NCBI RefSeq assembly: GCF_002300165.1
Contig: NZ_MLCE01000028.1
Span: 1-64,000 of the forward strand
Direction: 5' to 3'
Length of the DNA stretch: 64,000 bases
From: Streptomyces sp. Tue6028
Lineage (GTDB): Bacteria; Actinomycetota; Actinomycetes; Streptomycetales; Streptomycetaceae
In this document: piece by piece, positions 52,617 through 61,305 of the stretch
Numbering within the stretch: position 1 is the stretch's first letter
Layout of the letters: every line of letters starts with the position of its first letter
Position numbers and translations under genes: made by a program
The notes under the pieces: generated by a model
The model's input: the letters and a program-made list of their open reading frames with translations, nothing else
Databases searched by the model: none
Told to the model about the DNA's origin: nothing

Positions 52617-54241
52617 TGGGATTCGCGCGTACGTGTGCGGTGGCACTGGTCGGTGTCGAGGGCGTCGTGGTCGAGGTCCAGGCCGACCTGGAGCCCGGCG
52701 TCGCGGCCTTCACCCTGGTCGGCCTCCCCGACAAGAGCCTCACGGAGAGCCGCGACCGGGTGAGGGCGGCGGTGGTCAACTCGGGCGCCGACTGGCCGCA
52801 GAAGAAACTCACGGTCGGCCTGAGCCCGGCGTCCGTCCCCAAGGCCGGATCGGGCTTCGACGTCGCCGTCGCCTGCGCGGTGCTCGGCGCCGCCGAACGG
52901 ATCGACCCACGGGTGCTCGCCGACATCGTGATGATCGGCGAACTGGGCCTGGACGGCCGGGTCCGGCCGGTGCGCGGTGTCCTGCCCGCCGTCCTGGCGG
53001 CGGCGGACGCGGGATACGAGCAGGTGGTGGTGCCGGAGTGCGCCGCCGCCGAGGCCGCGCTCGTCCCAGGGGTCTCGGTGCTCGGGGTCCGCAGCCTGCG
53101 CCAGCTGATCGCGGCCCTCACCGACGAACCGATGCCCGAGGAGGACCCGGACGAGCAGGGCCGCCCCGACCCGCTGCTGGCCGGACTGCGCGTGCCCGGC
53201 ACGGGAGAGGCCACCGGTCTGTGCGGCACCACCCTCCCCGACCAGGACCAGGGGCACGATCTCGCGGACGTCGTCGGCCAGCTGTCGGCGCGCACCGCGA
53301 TGGAGGTGGCCGCGGCGGGCGGACACCACGTCTTCCTGCAGGGACCACCCGGCGCGGGCAAGACCATGCTCGCCGAGCGCATGCCGTCCCTCCTGCCGGC
53401 CCTGAACCGGCAGGAATCCCTGGAGGTGACGGCGATCCACTCGGTCGCGGGCCTGCTGCCGCCGGGCAAACCCATGGTGGACGTCCCGCCCTACTGCGCA
53501 CCGCACCACTCGGCGACGATGCAGTCGCTCGTCGGCGGCGGCAGGGGCCTGGCACGCCCCGGCGCCGTGTCGCTGTCGCATCGCGGCGTGCTCTTCCTCG
53601 ACGAGGCACCCGAGTTCAGCGGTTTCGTCCTCGACGCCCTCCGCCAGCCCCTGGAAGCGGGGCACGTCGTGATCGCGCGCAGCGCCGGAGTCGTGCGGTT
53701 CCCGGCGAAGTTCCTGATGGTGCTGGCGGCCAACCCCTGCCCGTGCGGGCGCTTCAGCGTGACGAACGACTGCTGCGAATGCCCTCCCTCAGCCATCCGC
53801 CGCTACCAGTCCCGGCTCTCCGGCCCCCTGCTCGACCGGGTCGACCTGCGGGTCGAGGTCGAGCCGGTCACCCGCTCGGAGCTGACAGCGCTCGGCGCGC
53901 GGGGCGAGTCGACGCGCACGGTGGCCGACCGGGTGCGAGCCGCCCGCGACCGGGCCGCCGGCCGTCTGTCCGGCACGCCGTGGCACACCAACGCCGAAAT
54001 GCCCGGACGCGAGCTGCGCAGCCGCTGGCAGGCGCTGCCCGGGGCGATGGACGAGGCGGAGCGCGGACTGGAGCGCGGCCTGCTGACCGCGCGCGGCCTG
54101 GACCGTGTGCTCCGCGTCGCCTGGACCGTCGCGGACCTGTCGGGGCACGACCGGCCCGACGCCGGTGACGTCGCCCTGGCGCTCCAGTTGCGCACCGGCG
54201 TCCCGCGAGGGGTGCCGATGACGATCGGCTCGCCGACATGA
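52616..54241 (+). CDS. comM: ComM/YifB-family AAA+ ATPase
   Basis: The 541-residue protein has an N-terminal Lon-like domain (about 1-165, LVGLPDKSLTESRDRVRAAV) and a Mg-chelatase-type AAA+ domain with GPPGAGKTMLAERM near 242 and GVLFLDEAPEF near 324. A Cys cluster (NPCPCGRF...CCEC) follows. ComM is a branch-migration helicase in natural transformation of other bacteria; its role in Streptomyces, which are not known to be naturally competent, is unclear. It overlaps yraN by one base and dprA by four. Confidence 0.93.
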   Translation: MGFARTCAVALVGVEGVVVEVQADLEPGVAAFTLVGLPDKSLTESRDRVRAAVVNSGADWPQKKLTVGLSPASVPKAGSGFDVAVACAVLGAAERIDPRVLADIVMIGELGLDGRVRPVRGVLPAVLAAADAGYEQVVVPECAAAEAALVPGVSVLGVRSLRQLIAALTDEPMPEEDPDEQGRPDPLLAGLRVPGTGEATGLCGTTLPDQDQGHDLADVVGQLSARTAMEVAAAGGHHVFLQGPPGAGKTMLAERMPSLLPALNRQESLEVTAIHSVAGLLPPGKPMVDVPPYCAPHHSATMQSLVGGGRGLARPGAVSLSHRGVLFLDEAPEFSGFVLDALRQPLEAGHVVIARSAGVVRFPAKFLMVLAANPCPCGRFSVTNDCCECPPSAIRRYQSRLSGPLLDRVDLRVEVEPVTRSELTALGARGESTRTVADRVRAARDRAAGRLSGTPWHTNAEMPGRELRSRWQALPGAMDEAERGLERGLLTARGLDRVLRVAWTVADLSGHDRPDAGDVALALQLRTGVPRGVPMTIGSPT

Positions 54242-55383
54242 GTGACGAGGCACGTATGGCCCGCGTCGCCCTCGCCCGCATCATCGAACCGGGCGACGAG
54301 GTGGGCGGACGATGGCTGCGCGAGTTCGGGCCCGTGGAGGTGGCCCGGCGGCTGGTCGAAGGGGGCAGACCGCTGCCGGGGGTGACCGGGAAGCGCTGGG
54401 CGGGGCTGCGGGGACGGGCCGGGCGGGTCCGCCCCGAGCAGGACCTGGCCCAGGCGCGGGCCGCCGGGGTGAGGTACGTCTGCCCCGGCGAGCCCGAATG
54501 GCCCGCGCAGCTCGACGACCTGGGCGATGCCCGGCCCACGGGCCTGTGGGTGCGCGGGAGCCCCAGTCTGCGGATGTGGGCGCTGCGCTCCGTCGCCCTC
54601 GTCGGCGCCCGGGCCTGCACCGAGTACGGCGCCCACATGGCCGCCTGCCTCGGCGCGGGCCTCGCGGAGCGGGGATGGGTGGTGGTCTCCGGCGGCGCGT
54701 ACGGCGTGGACGGCGCCGCGCACCGGGGAGCGCTCGGGGCGGGCGGAGCCACGGTCGCCGTGCTGGCCTGCGGCGTCGATCGGCCCTACCCGAGCGGACA
54801 CGCCACCCTGATCACGAGAATCGCGGAACAGGGCCTCGTGGTGGGGGAGTTGCCACCCGGCGACCATCCGACACAGAGCAGATTCCTCCTGCGCAACCGT
54901 GTCATCGCCGCGCTCACCCGGGGCACGGTGGTCGTCGAGGCGGCGTATCGCAGCGGCGCGCTGGTCACGGCCCGTGCGGCGCAGCGCCTCGGGCGGTTCA
55001 CCATGGGGGTGCCGGGCCCGGCCACGAGCGGACTGTCGGCCGGAGTGCACGAACTGCTGCGCGGCGACGCGGTCCTCGTCTCCGACGCCGCGGACGTCGT
55101 GGAGCTGGTGGGTGACATCGGCGAGCTGGCCCCGGACCGGCGCGGGCCCGTGCTGCCACGAGATCTGCTGGACCCGGGCGCCGGACGCGTGCTGGCCGCG
55201 CTGCCGGCGCGCGGCCGGGCCGGAGCGGAGGAGATCGCCCGGGGCGCGGCGACCACGCCGGACGACGCGGTCGGGAGGCTGTACGAACTCCGAGCACTTG
55301 GTTTCGTCGAACGACACGGCGACGGCTGGAAGTTGACACGCCAGGCGATGATCCCCGTCCATGAAGATCGCCGAGGCTGCTGA
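54238..55383 (+). CDS. dprA: DNA-processing protein DprA
   Basis: DprA protects incoming single-stranded DNA and loads RecA. The 381-residue protein has the Rossmann core: VALVGARACTEYG, VVSGGAYGVDGAAHRGAL, FLLRNRVIAALTRGTVVVEA and SGALVTARAAQRLGR. A C-terminal winged-helix DprA domain follows (AEEIARGAATTPDDAVGRL). The ATG is coupled to comM (ATGA). Downstream there is a 273-base gap and then whiG. Confidence 0.94.
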   Translation: MSDEARMARVALARIIEPGDEVGGRWLREFGPVEVARRLVEGGRPLPGVTGKRWAGLRGRAGRVRPEQDLAQARAAGVRYVCPGEPEWPAQLDDLGDARPTGLWVRGSPSLRMWALRSVALVGARACTEYGAHMAACLGAGLAERGWVVVSGGAYGVDGAAHRGALGAGGATVAVLACGVDRPYPSGHATLITRIAEQGLVVGELPPGDHPTQSRFLLRNRVIAALTRGTVVVEAAYRSGALVTARAAQRLGRFTMGVPGPATSGLSAGVHELLRGDAVLVSDAADVVELVGDIGELAPDRRGPVLPRDLLDPGAGRVLAALPARGRAGAEEIARGAATTPDDAVGRLYELRALGFVERHGDGWKLTRQAMIPVHEDRRGC

Positions 55384-55656
55384 CGGAGCGTGTTCGGCCG
55401 TCCGGGCTAACGCCGACAGCCTTGGGATTTCCCGCAGTTGGCGTCTCCCGACAGTCACGCAGGGCGACCACCGTCACGCGGAGGCAGGTCACGTCAAGTG
55501 ACTCCGCGTGAGGGTGATCCCCCCTTCTTCGCGCACTGCGACTCCTCAGTCACGCTACGCTCACGAGGATTCCGGCTCAGACAGACAATTCTCGACACCA
55601 GACCGACAGGTCACTCAGGCAGCCCCAGTTCACGGCAGAACGGCACAAGGCGACGA

Positions 55657-56499
55657 ATGCCCCAGCACACCTCCGGGTCCGACCGGGCGGCGATCCCGCC
55701 AGCCGCTCGCGACGGCGGGAGCGTGCGCCCGCCCGCTCCCGCGACACTCGACGAGTTGTGGCGGTCCTACAAGGCGACGGGTGACGACCGGCTGCGGGAG
55801 CAGTTGATCCTGCACTACTCACCGCTGGTGAAGTACGTCGCGGGACGGGTGAGCGTCGGACTGCCGGCCAATGTCGAACAGGCGGACTTCGTCTCGTCGG
55901 GGGTGTTCGGGCTGATCGACGCGATCGAGAAGTTCGACATCGAGCGGGAGATCAAGTTCGAGACGTACGCGATCACCCGGATCCGGGGCGCGATGATCGA
56001 CGAGCTGCGGGCGCTGGACTGGATCCCGCGCTCGGTGCGGCAGAAGGCCCGCAATGTGGAGCGGGCCTACGCGACGCTGGAGGCACGCCTGCGCCGCACC
56101 CCGTCGGAGGGCGAGGTGGCCTCCGAGATGGGCATCGCGGTGGAGGAACTGCACGCGGTGTTCAGCCAGTTGTCCCTGGCGAACGTGGTGGCCCTGGAGG
56201 AGTTGCTGCACGTCGGCGGCGAAGGCGGTGAACGCCTGAGTCTGATGGACACGCTGGAGGACACAGCGGCCGACAACCCGGTCGAGGTGGCCGAGGACCG
56301 AGAGCTGCGCAGATTCCTCGCGCGGGCCATCAACACGCTGCCCGACCGGGAGAAGACCGTGGTCACGCTCTACTACTACGAAGGACTCACACTCGCGGAG
56401 ATCGGCAACGTGCTCGGGGTCACCGAGAGCAGAGTGAGCCAGATCCACACCAAGTCGGTGCTCCAGCTGCGGGCGAAGCTGGCGAGTTTCGGCCGCTGA
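55657..56499 (+). CDS. whiG: Sporulation sigma factor WhiG
   Basis: WhiG is the FliA-type sigma factor that commits aerial hyphae to sporulation by activating whiH and whiI. The 280-residue protein has regions 2 (LVKYVAGRVSVGLPANVEQA, FETYAITRIRGAMIDELR), 3 (RTPSEGEVASEMGIAVEEL) and 4 (LYYYEGLTLAEIGNVLGVTE). The ATG at 55657 (MPQHTSGSDR) has AAGGCG upstream. Its activity is known to be held by the anti-sigma RsiG with cyclic di-GMP; rsiG is not in this window. It stands alone with its own 273-base upstream region. Confidence 0.96.
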   Translation: MPQHTSGSDRAAIPPAARDGGSVRPPAPATLDELWRSYKATGDDRLREQLILHYSPLVKYVAGRVSVGLPANVEQADFVSSGVFGLIDAIEKFDIEREIKFETYAITRIRGAMIDELRALDWIPRSVRQKARNVERAYATLEARLRRTPSEGEVASEMGIAVEELHAVFSQLSLANVVALEELLHVGGEGGERLSLMDTLEDTAADNPVEVAEDRELRRFLARAINTLPDREKTVVTLYYYEGLTLAEIGNVLGVTESRVSQIHTKSVLQLRAKLASFGR

Positions 56500-56615
56500 C
56501 GGGTGGCGGCAGCACGCCGAATCGTCCCTGCCCCGCCCGTGTCGGGGCCCCGCCACCACCGCCGGGTCGGCGGAGTGGCTGCCGTCCGGGGCGCTCCGTC
56601 CGTACAGTGGTTGAC

Positions 56616-57197
56616 GTGCCAAGGATTCGAGCGGCCTCCGTGGCCGAGCACCGGTCGATGCAGCGAGCCGCCTTGCTGGACGCGGCGCGGTCCCTGCTGT
56701 CCGAGGGCGGGACGGAGGCGCTGACCTTCCCTGCCCTCGCCGAACGCACGGGACTCGCGAGATCGTCCGTCTACGAGTACTTCCGCTCCCGCGCGGCCGT
56801 CGTCGAGGAACTGTGCGAGGTCGACTTCCCCGTCTGGGCGGCCGAGGTCTCCGCCGCGATGGAGCGGGCGGACGCCCCTGAGGACAAGGTCGAGGCGTAC
56901 GTCCGCCGGCAGCTCGCGCTGGTCGGCGACCGGCGGCACCGCGCCGTGGTCGCCATCTCCGCGAGCGAACTCGACGCCGGAGCGCGGGAGAAGATCCGCG
57001 CAGCTCACGGCGGCCTGGTCGCGATGATCGTCGAGGCGCTCGGCGACATGGGACACGCGGAACCACGGCTGGCCGCGATGCTCCTCCAGGGCGTGGTCGA
57101 CGCCGCCGTGCGTCGTATCGAGCTGGGCGCCGCGGAGGAACCCGACGCCATCACCGACGCGGCCGTTTCCATGGTTCTGCGGGGCGTGCGGGGCTGA
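56616..57197 (+). CDS. TetR-family transcriptional regulator
   Basis: The 193-residue protein begins (V)PRIRAASVAEHRSMQR, with the TetR helix-turn-helix LTFPALAERTGLARSSVYEY near 36-55 and a ligand-binding domain of usual size. The GTG at 56616 is chosen over 56607 for its typical N-terminus. TACAGT at 56602-56607 is nine bases upstream, so the mRNA is probably leaderless. No partner gene is adjacent: whiG is upstream on the same strand and an M23 peptidase is convergent. The 116-base gap after whiG contains no obvious palindrome. Confidence 0.88.
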   Translation: MPRIRAASVAEHRSMQRAALLDAARSLLSEGGTEALTFPALAERTGLARSSVYEYFRSRAAVVEELCEVDFPVWAAEVSAAMERADAPEDKVEAYVRRQLALVGDRRHRAVVAISASELDAGAREKIRAAHGGLVAMIVEALGDMGHAEPRLAAMLLQGVVDAAVRRIELGAAEEPDAITDAAVSMVLRGVRG

Positions 57198-57348
57198 GTC
57201 CGGCGCTTCCCGGCACGCGAGGCGACGCCGGGACCTGTGTGCGCGGAGGTGAGGTCGGGACCTGTGGCGCGCGGATGCGACGCCGGGGCCCGGGGCGCGC
57301 GGACCCGATGCCGGGACCCGTCTCCCTCACGTCCGGGACCTGTCTCCC

Positions 57349-58053
57349 TCACGTGGCGGGTGTCCGCGGCACCCCCGCCACCGGCAGCAGGCGCGACGGG
57401 CCCGCGCGCAGCAGCCAGGGCGGGAGCAGCGACAGCGGGTCCAGATACGTACTGCCTCTCAGCAGTCCCCAGTGCAGACACGACCTGGCACAGTGCGAGC
57501 CGTCGCCTTCGACAGTGCCGAGCAGGTCACCCGCCGCGACCTCGTCGCCCTTGCGCACGGACGCCAGCACCGGCTCGTACGTCGTCCGCAGCGGTGGGGT
57601 GCCCGTGTCCGGCAGTTCGACCGAGACGACACCACGGCCGGCGACCCGGCCCGCGAAGGACACCCGGCCCGCGGCGACGGCACGGACCGGCGCACCCGGG
57701 GCTGCCCCGAGGTCCACGCCGCGATGGCCCCGGGAGTACGCCGTCGCCGGCGGCTCCCAGCCCCGTACGACCGGAGGGCGCGTGCCCACGGGCCAGGCGC
57801 GCCCGAGCTTCGGCACCGGGTCGGCGGCAGAAGCGTCCCCCGGATCCGAGTCCGAGGCCGAGCCCGAGCCCGAGTCCGAGTCCGAGTCCGAGGCAGGGGA
57901 CACGGCCGGAGCCGCTGCCGCTGCCGCTGCCGATGCCGGGGGCGCGGGGCCGTTCGCCCGGGCGGGGGCCGACGGGCCCGCTGCGCCCAGGACGGTCGCC
58001 ACCAGGCCCAGCAACAGCCCGAGCCACGTACGCACACATCGTTTCGCTCGCAT
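57349..58053 (-). CDS. Secreted M23-family (LytM) peptidase with Ser-Asp linker
   Basis: The 234-residue protein starts MRAKRCVRTWLGLLLGLVAT with a Sec signal peptide ending near APARA. A low-complexity linker of Ser-Asp and Ser-Gly repeats (SDSDSDSGSGSASDSD, near 56-71) comes next. The LytM domain has GHRGVDLGAAPGAPVRAVAA (H and D of the zinc site) and SCLHWGLL (the HxH-like motif is degenerate: the second His is replaced). A GTG at 58083 is an alternative start. It probably binds or cuts peptidoglycan. Convergent with the TetR gene, divergent from rpsB. Direct repeats (CCGTCTCCCTCACGT-like) lie just after its stop. Confidence 0.88.
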   Translation of the reverse strand: MRAKRCVRTWLGLLLGLVATVLGAAGPSAPARANGPAPPASAAAAAAAPAVSPASDSDSDSGSGSASDSDPGDASAADPVPKLGRAWPVGTRPPVVRGWEPPATAYSRGHRGVDLGAAPGAPVRAVAAGRVSFAGRVAGRGVVSVELPDTGTPPLRTTYEPVLASVRKGDEVAAGDLLGTVEGDGSHCARSCLHWGLLRGSTYLDPLSLLPPWLLRAGPSRLLPVAGVPRTPAT

Positions 58054-58197
58054 GCCGCCACCGTCCCGCAACGGGCCGAACACGGCCGGGATCTGTGGAG
58101 TACCGGCCGGTTGTGGACAGCGGCGTCACCCGGCGCCTCTCGGGTCCCGTACACTTCTGATGGCGATCCGGGTCACCGGGTCGACTTCGCACGCCCC

Positions 58198-58292
58198 GAC
58201 ACCTGGTCGTCAGCGACCGGTGTCAGCGCCTCTCGGTCCCTCGTGGCAAGGCGCATCGCGGGCGTCAGGCGCGTGTGCCGTCCGGCACACGC
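58198..58292 (+). promoter_or_regulatory. Structured leader of rpsB-tsf
   Basis: Two stem-loops lie in the leader. The first joins 58198-58209 (GACACCTGGTCG) to 58214-58224 (CGACCGGTGTC) with one bulged base. The second is GCGTGTGCCG (58271-58280) with CGGCACACGC (58283-58292). TACACT at 58150-58155 is a candidate -10, giving a leader of about 160 bases. Autoregulation by S2 is known in other bacteria and may apply here. Confidence 0.5.
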
Positions 58293-58323
58293 GGCACAAC
58301 CGAGAACACCAAGGAGAACGGCC

Positions 58324-59238
58324 ATGGCCGTCGTCACGATGCGGGAGCTGCTGGAGAGCGGCGTCCACTTCGGTCACCAGACCCGTCGCTGGAACCCGAA
58401 GATGAAGCGCTTCATCTTCACCGAGCGCAACGGCATCTACATCATCGACCTGCTCCAGTCGCTGTCGTACATCGACCGCGCCTACGAGTTCGTCAAGGAG
58501 ACCGTCGCCCACGGCGGCACGGTCATGTTCGTCGGCACGAAGAAGCAGGCGCAGGAGGCCATCGCCGAGCAGGCCACCCGCGTCGGCATGCCTTACGTCA
58601 ACCAGCGCTGGCTGGGCGGCATGCTCACCAACTTCTCCACCGTCTACAAGCGTCTGCAGCGCCTCAAGGAGCTCGAGCAGATCGACTTCGAGGACGTCGC
58701 CGCTTCCGGTCTCACCAAGAAGGAGCTTCTCGTGCTCTCGCGCGAGAAGGCCAAGCTGGAGAAGACCCTCGGTGGTATCCGCGAGATGCAGAAGGTGCCC
58801 AGCGCCGTCTGGATCGTGGACACCAAGAAGGAGCACATCGCGGTCGGCGAGGCCCGGAAGCTCAACATCCCGGTCGTCGCCATCCTCGACACCAACTGTG
58901 ACCCCGACGAGGTCGACTACAAGATCCCGGGCAACGACGACGCGATCCGCTCCGTCACCCTGCTCACCCGCGTGATCGCCGACGCCGTCGCCGAGGGCCT
59001 CATCGCCCGCTCCGGTGCCGGCAAGGCCGAGGGTGACAAGGCCGCGGGCGAGCCGCTCGCCGCGTGGGAGCGCGACCTGCTCGAGGGCGAGAAGAAGGCC
59101 GACGAGGCCGAGGTCCAGACCTCCGCCGAGACGGAGAAGGTCGCCGACGCCGAGCAGGCCGACGCTCCGGCCGCCGAGGCCGAGGCTGTCGAGGCCCCCG
59201 CCGCCGAGGCTCCGGCCGCGGACGCCGAGCAGGCCTGA
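58324..59238 (+). CDS. rpsB: 30S ribosomal protein S2
   Basis: S2 (304 residues) is intact to about 225: MAVVTMRELLESGVHFGHQT, RWLGGMLTNFSTVYKRLQRL, VWIVDTKKEHIAVGEARKLN. It is followed by a 75-residue Ala/Glu-rich acidic tail (AEQADAPAAEAEAVEAPAAE), long for the family but typical of Streptomyces. The ATG at 58324 has AAGGAGAACGGCC upstream. First gene of rpsB-tsf; a 15-bp hairpin lies between the two. Confidence 0.97.
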   Translation: MAVVTMRELLESGVHFGHQTRRWNPKMKRFIFTERNGIYIIDLLQSLSYIDRAYEFVKETVAHGGTVMFVGTKKQAQEAIAEQATRVGMPYVNQRWLGGMLTNFSTVYKRLQRLKELEQIDFEDVAASGLTKKELLVLSREKAKLEKTLGGIREMQKVPSAVWIVDTKKEHIAVGEARKLNIPVVAILDTNCDPDEVDYKIPGNDDAIRSVTLLTRVIADAVAEGLIARSGAGKAEGDKAAGEPLAAWERDLLEGEKKADEAEVQTSAETEKVADAEQADAPAAEAEAVEAPAAEAPAADAEQA

Positions 59239-59258
59239 CCCCTCACCCCTTCGGGTTT

Positions 59259-59295
59259 GTGAACGGCGGGGGCCCACGAAGCCCCCGCCGTTCAC
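59259..59295 (+). terminator. Intercistronic hairpin between rpsB and tsf
   Basis: GTGAACGGCGGGGGC and GCCCCCGCCGTTCAC form a perfect 15-bp stem with a seven-base loop. There is no T-tract, so it likely terminates only part of the transcripts and sets the S2:EF-Ts ratio. Confidence 0.78.
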
Positions 59296-59334
59296 CCCGT
59301 AGATCTTCAGACTCCGAGAGAGATTCCAGGAATC

Positions 59335-60171
59335 ATGGCGAACTACACCGCCGCTGACGTCAAGAAGCTCCGTGAGCTCACCGGCGCCGGCATGATGGAC
59401 TGCAAGAAGGCCCTGGACGAGGCCGACGGCAACGTCGACAAGGCCGTCGAGGCGCTGCGCATCAAGGGCCAGAAGGGCGTCGCCAAGCGCGAGGGCCGCT
59501 CCGCCGAGAACGGCGCTGTGGTCTCCATCATCGCTGACGACAACACCTCCGGTGTCCTGGTCGAGCTGAAGTGCGAGACGGACTTCGTCGCCAAGGGCGA
59601 GAAGTTCCAGGCCGTCGCCAACCAGATCGCGCAGCACGTCGCCGCGACCTCCCCGGCCGACCTCGACGCGCTCCTCGGCTCCGAGATCGAGTCCGGCAAG
59701 ACGGTTCAGGCGTTCGTCGACGAGGCCAACGCCAACCTGGGCGAGAAGATCGTCCTGGACCGCTTCGCCCAGTTCTCCGGCGCCTACGTCGCGTCGTACA
59801 TGCACCGCACCATGCCCGACCTGCCCCCGCAGATCGGTGTCCTGGTCGAGCTGGACAAGGCCGACGCCGACCTCGCCAAGGGCATCGCGCAGCACATCGC
59901 CGCCTTCGCGCCGAAGTACCTCTCCCGTGAGGACGTCCCGGCCGAGGTCGTCGAGACCGAGCGTCGCGTCGCCGAGGAGACCACCCGCGCCGAGGGCAAG
60001 CCCGAGGCCGCCCTCCCGAAGATCGTCGAGGGTCGCGTCAACGGCTTCTTCAAGGAGGCCACCCTGCTGGGCCAGCCCTACGCGCTGGACCAGAAGAAGT
60101 CCGTCCAGCAGATCCTGGACGAGGCCGGTGTCGCCCTGAAGCGCTTCTCGCGCATCAAGGTCGGCATCTGA
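59335..60171 (+). CDS. tsf: Elongation factor Ts
   Basis: EF-Ts recycles EF-Tu by nucleotide exchange. The 278-residue protein has the N-terminal UBA-like domain MANYTAADVKKLRELTGAGM, the signature LKCETDFVAKGEKF and the C-terminal LLGQPYALDQKKSVQQILDE. The ATG at 59335 has GAGAGAGATTCCAGGAATC upstream. Second gene of rpsB-tsf, controlled by the intercistronic hairpin. Confidence 0.97.
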   Translation: MANYTAADVKKLRELTGAGMMDCKKALDEADGNVDKAVEALRIKGQKGVAKREGRSAENGAVVSIIADDNTSGVLVELKCETDFVAKGEKFQAVANQIAQHVAATSPADLDALLGSEIESGKTVQAFVDEANANLGEKIVLDRFAQFSGAYVASYMHRTMPDLPPQIGVLVELDKADADLAKGIAQHIAAFAPKYLSREDVPAEVVETERRVAEETTRAEGKPEAALPKIVEGRVNGFFKEATLLGQPYALDQKKSVQQILDEAGVALKRFSRIKVGI

Positions 60172-60275
60172 GTCCGTACCGCGATCGACGCGCGACCCCT
60201 ATAGGGTCGACAGCAGTCGTCCCGGTACGCCGGCACCCACGCGTGCGTGCCGGACGACAGCAGATCTGACGAGGA

Positions 60276-60323
60276 GGCCATTGCCGAGCATGGGATGCGA
60301 ACGACACCCCACCGGCAATGGCC
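60276..60323 (+). terminator. Attenuator-like hairpin between tsf and pyrH
   Basis: GGCCATTGCCG at 60276-60286 pairs perfectly with CGGCAATGGCC at 60313-60323, followed by TTCTTCG. The 26-base loop is large. It ends tsf transcription or attenuates read-through into pyrH, whose start is 39 bases downstream. A CGACCC/GGGTCG repeat around TATA at 60191-60207 upstream may mark another control point. Confidence 0.65.
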
Positions 60324-60362
60324 TTCTTCGTATGTGCGACACGTAAAAGAGGCGAGATCTCC

Positions 60363-61133
60363 ATGACCACCACCCAGGCCGACAAGGGCGAGAAGACCGA
60401 CGACGGCAAAGGCGCGGGACGCTTTCTGCTGAAGCTTTCCGGTGAGGCGTTCGCCGGTGGCGGCGGGCTGGGCGTCGACCCCGACGTGGTGCACAAGATC
60501 GCCCGCGAGATCGCGGCCGTCGTGCGCGGCGGTGCCCAGATCGCCGTCGTCATCGGCGGCGGCAACTTCTTCCGCGGCGCCGAACTCCAGCAGCGCGGCA
60601 TGGACCGGGCCCGCTCCGACTACATGGGCATGCTCGGCACCGTCATGAACTGCCTCGCCCTCCAGGACTTCCTGGAGAAGGAGGGCATCGACAGCCGCGT
60701 GCAGACCGCCATCACCATGGGGCAGGTCGCCGAGCCGTACATCCCGCTGCGCGCCGTGCGCCACCTGGAGAAGGGCCGCGTCGTCATCTTCGGCGCCGGT
60801 ATGGGCATGCCGTACTTCTCCACCGACACCACCGCCGCACAGCGCGCCCTGGAGATCGACGCCGAGGCGCTGCTGATGGGCAAGAACGGTGTGGACGGGG
60901 TCTACGACTCCGACCCCAAGACCAACCCCGAGGCAGTCAAGTTCGACTCGCTCAGCTACGGCGAGGTCATCACCCGTGACCTCAAGGTCGCCGACATGAC
61001 GGCCATCACGCTGTGCCGGGACAACAAGCTGCCCATCCTGGTCTTCGAGCTCCTGGCCGAGGGCAATATCGCGCGGGCCGTCAAGGGTGAGAAGATCGGC
61101 ACACTCGTGGGCGACCAGAGCGGCCGGGCCTGA
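60363..61133 (+). CDS. pyrH: UMP kinase
   Basis: PyrH converts UMP to UDP in pyrimidine synthesis. The 256-residue protein has FLLKLSGEAFAGGGGLGVD, VIGGGNFFRGAELQQRGMDR and VDGVYDSDPKTNPEAVKFD, the hexameric bacterial UMP-kinase pattern. An 18-residue N-terminal extension (TTTQADKGEKTDDGKGAG) precedes the fold; the ATG at 60363 follows GAGGCGAGATCTCC. frr starts 173 bases later, after a GC-rich repeat-containing leader (61134-61305). Confidence 0.95.
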   Translation: MTTTQADKGEKTDDGKGAGRFLLKLSGEAFAGGGGLGVDPDVVHKIAREIAAVVRGGAQIAVVIGGGNFFRGAELQQRGMDRARSDYMGMLGTVMNCLALQDFLEKEGIDSRVQTAITMGQVAEPYIPLRAVRHLEKGRVVIFGAGMGMPYFSTDTTAAQRALEIDAEALLMGKNGVDGVYDSDPKTNPEAVKFDSLSYGEVITRDLKVADMTAITLCRDNKLPILVFELLAEGNIARAVKGEKIGTLVGDQSGRA

Positions 61134-61305
61134 CGGGGACCGTCCCGGACGGGGAACCGACCCCGGGACGGGGACGGACCCTGACCGGGGGATGGACAAT
61201 GTCCTGCCGGTCCGGAACCGTGCAGGAATAAGACGCGACGCAGCCGGCCGCCGACCCGACGAGGAAACAGCTGCCGGGCCTACTCAAGACACGCAGGAGC
61301 AAGTG

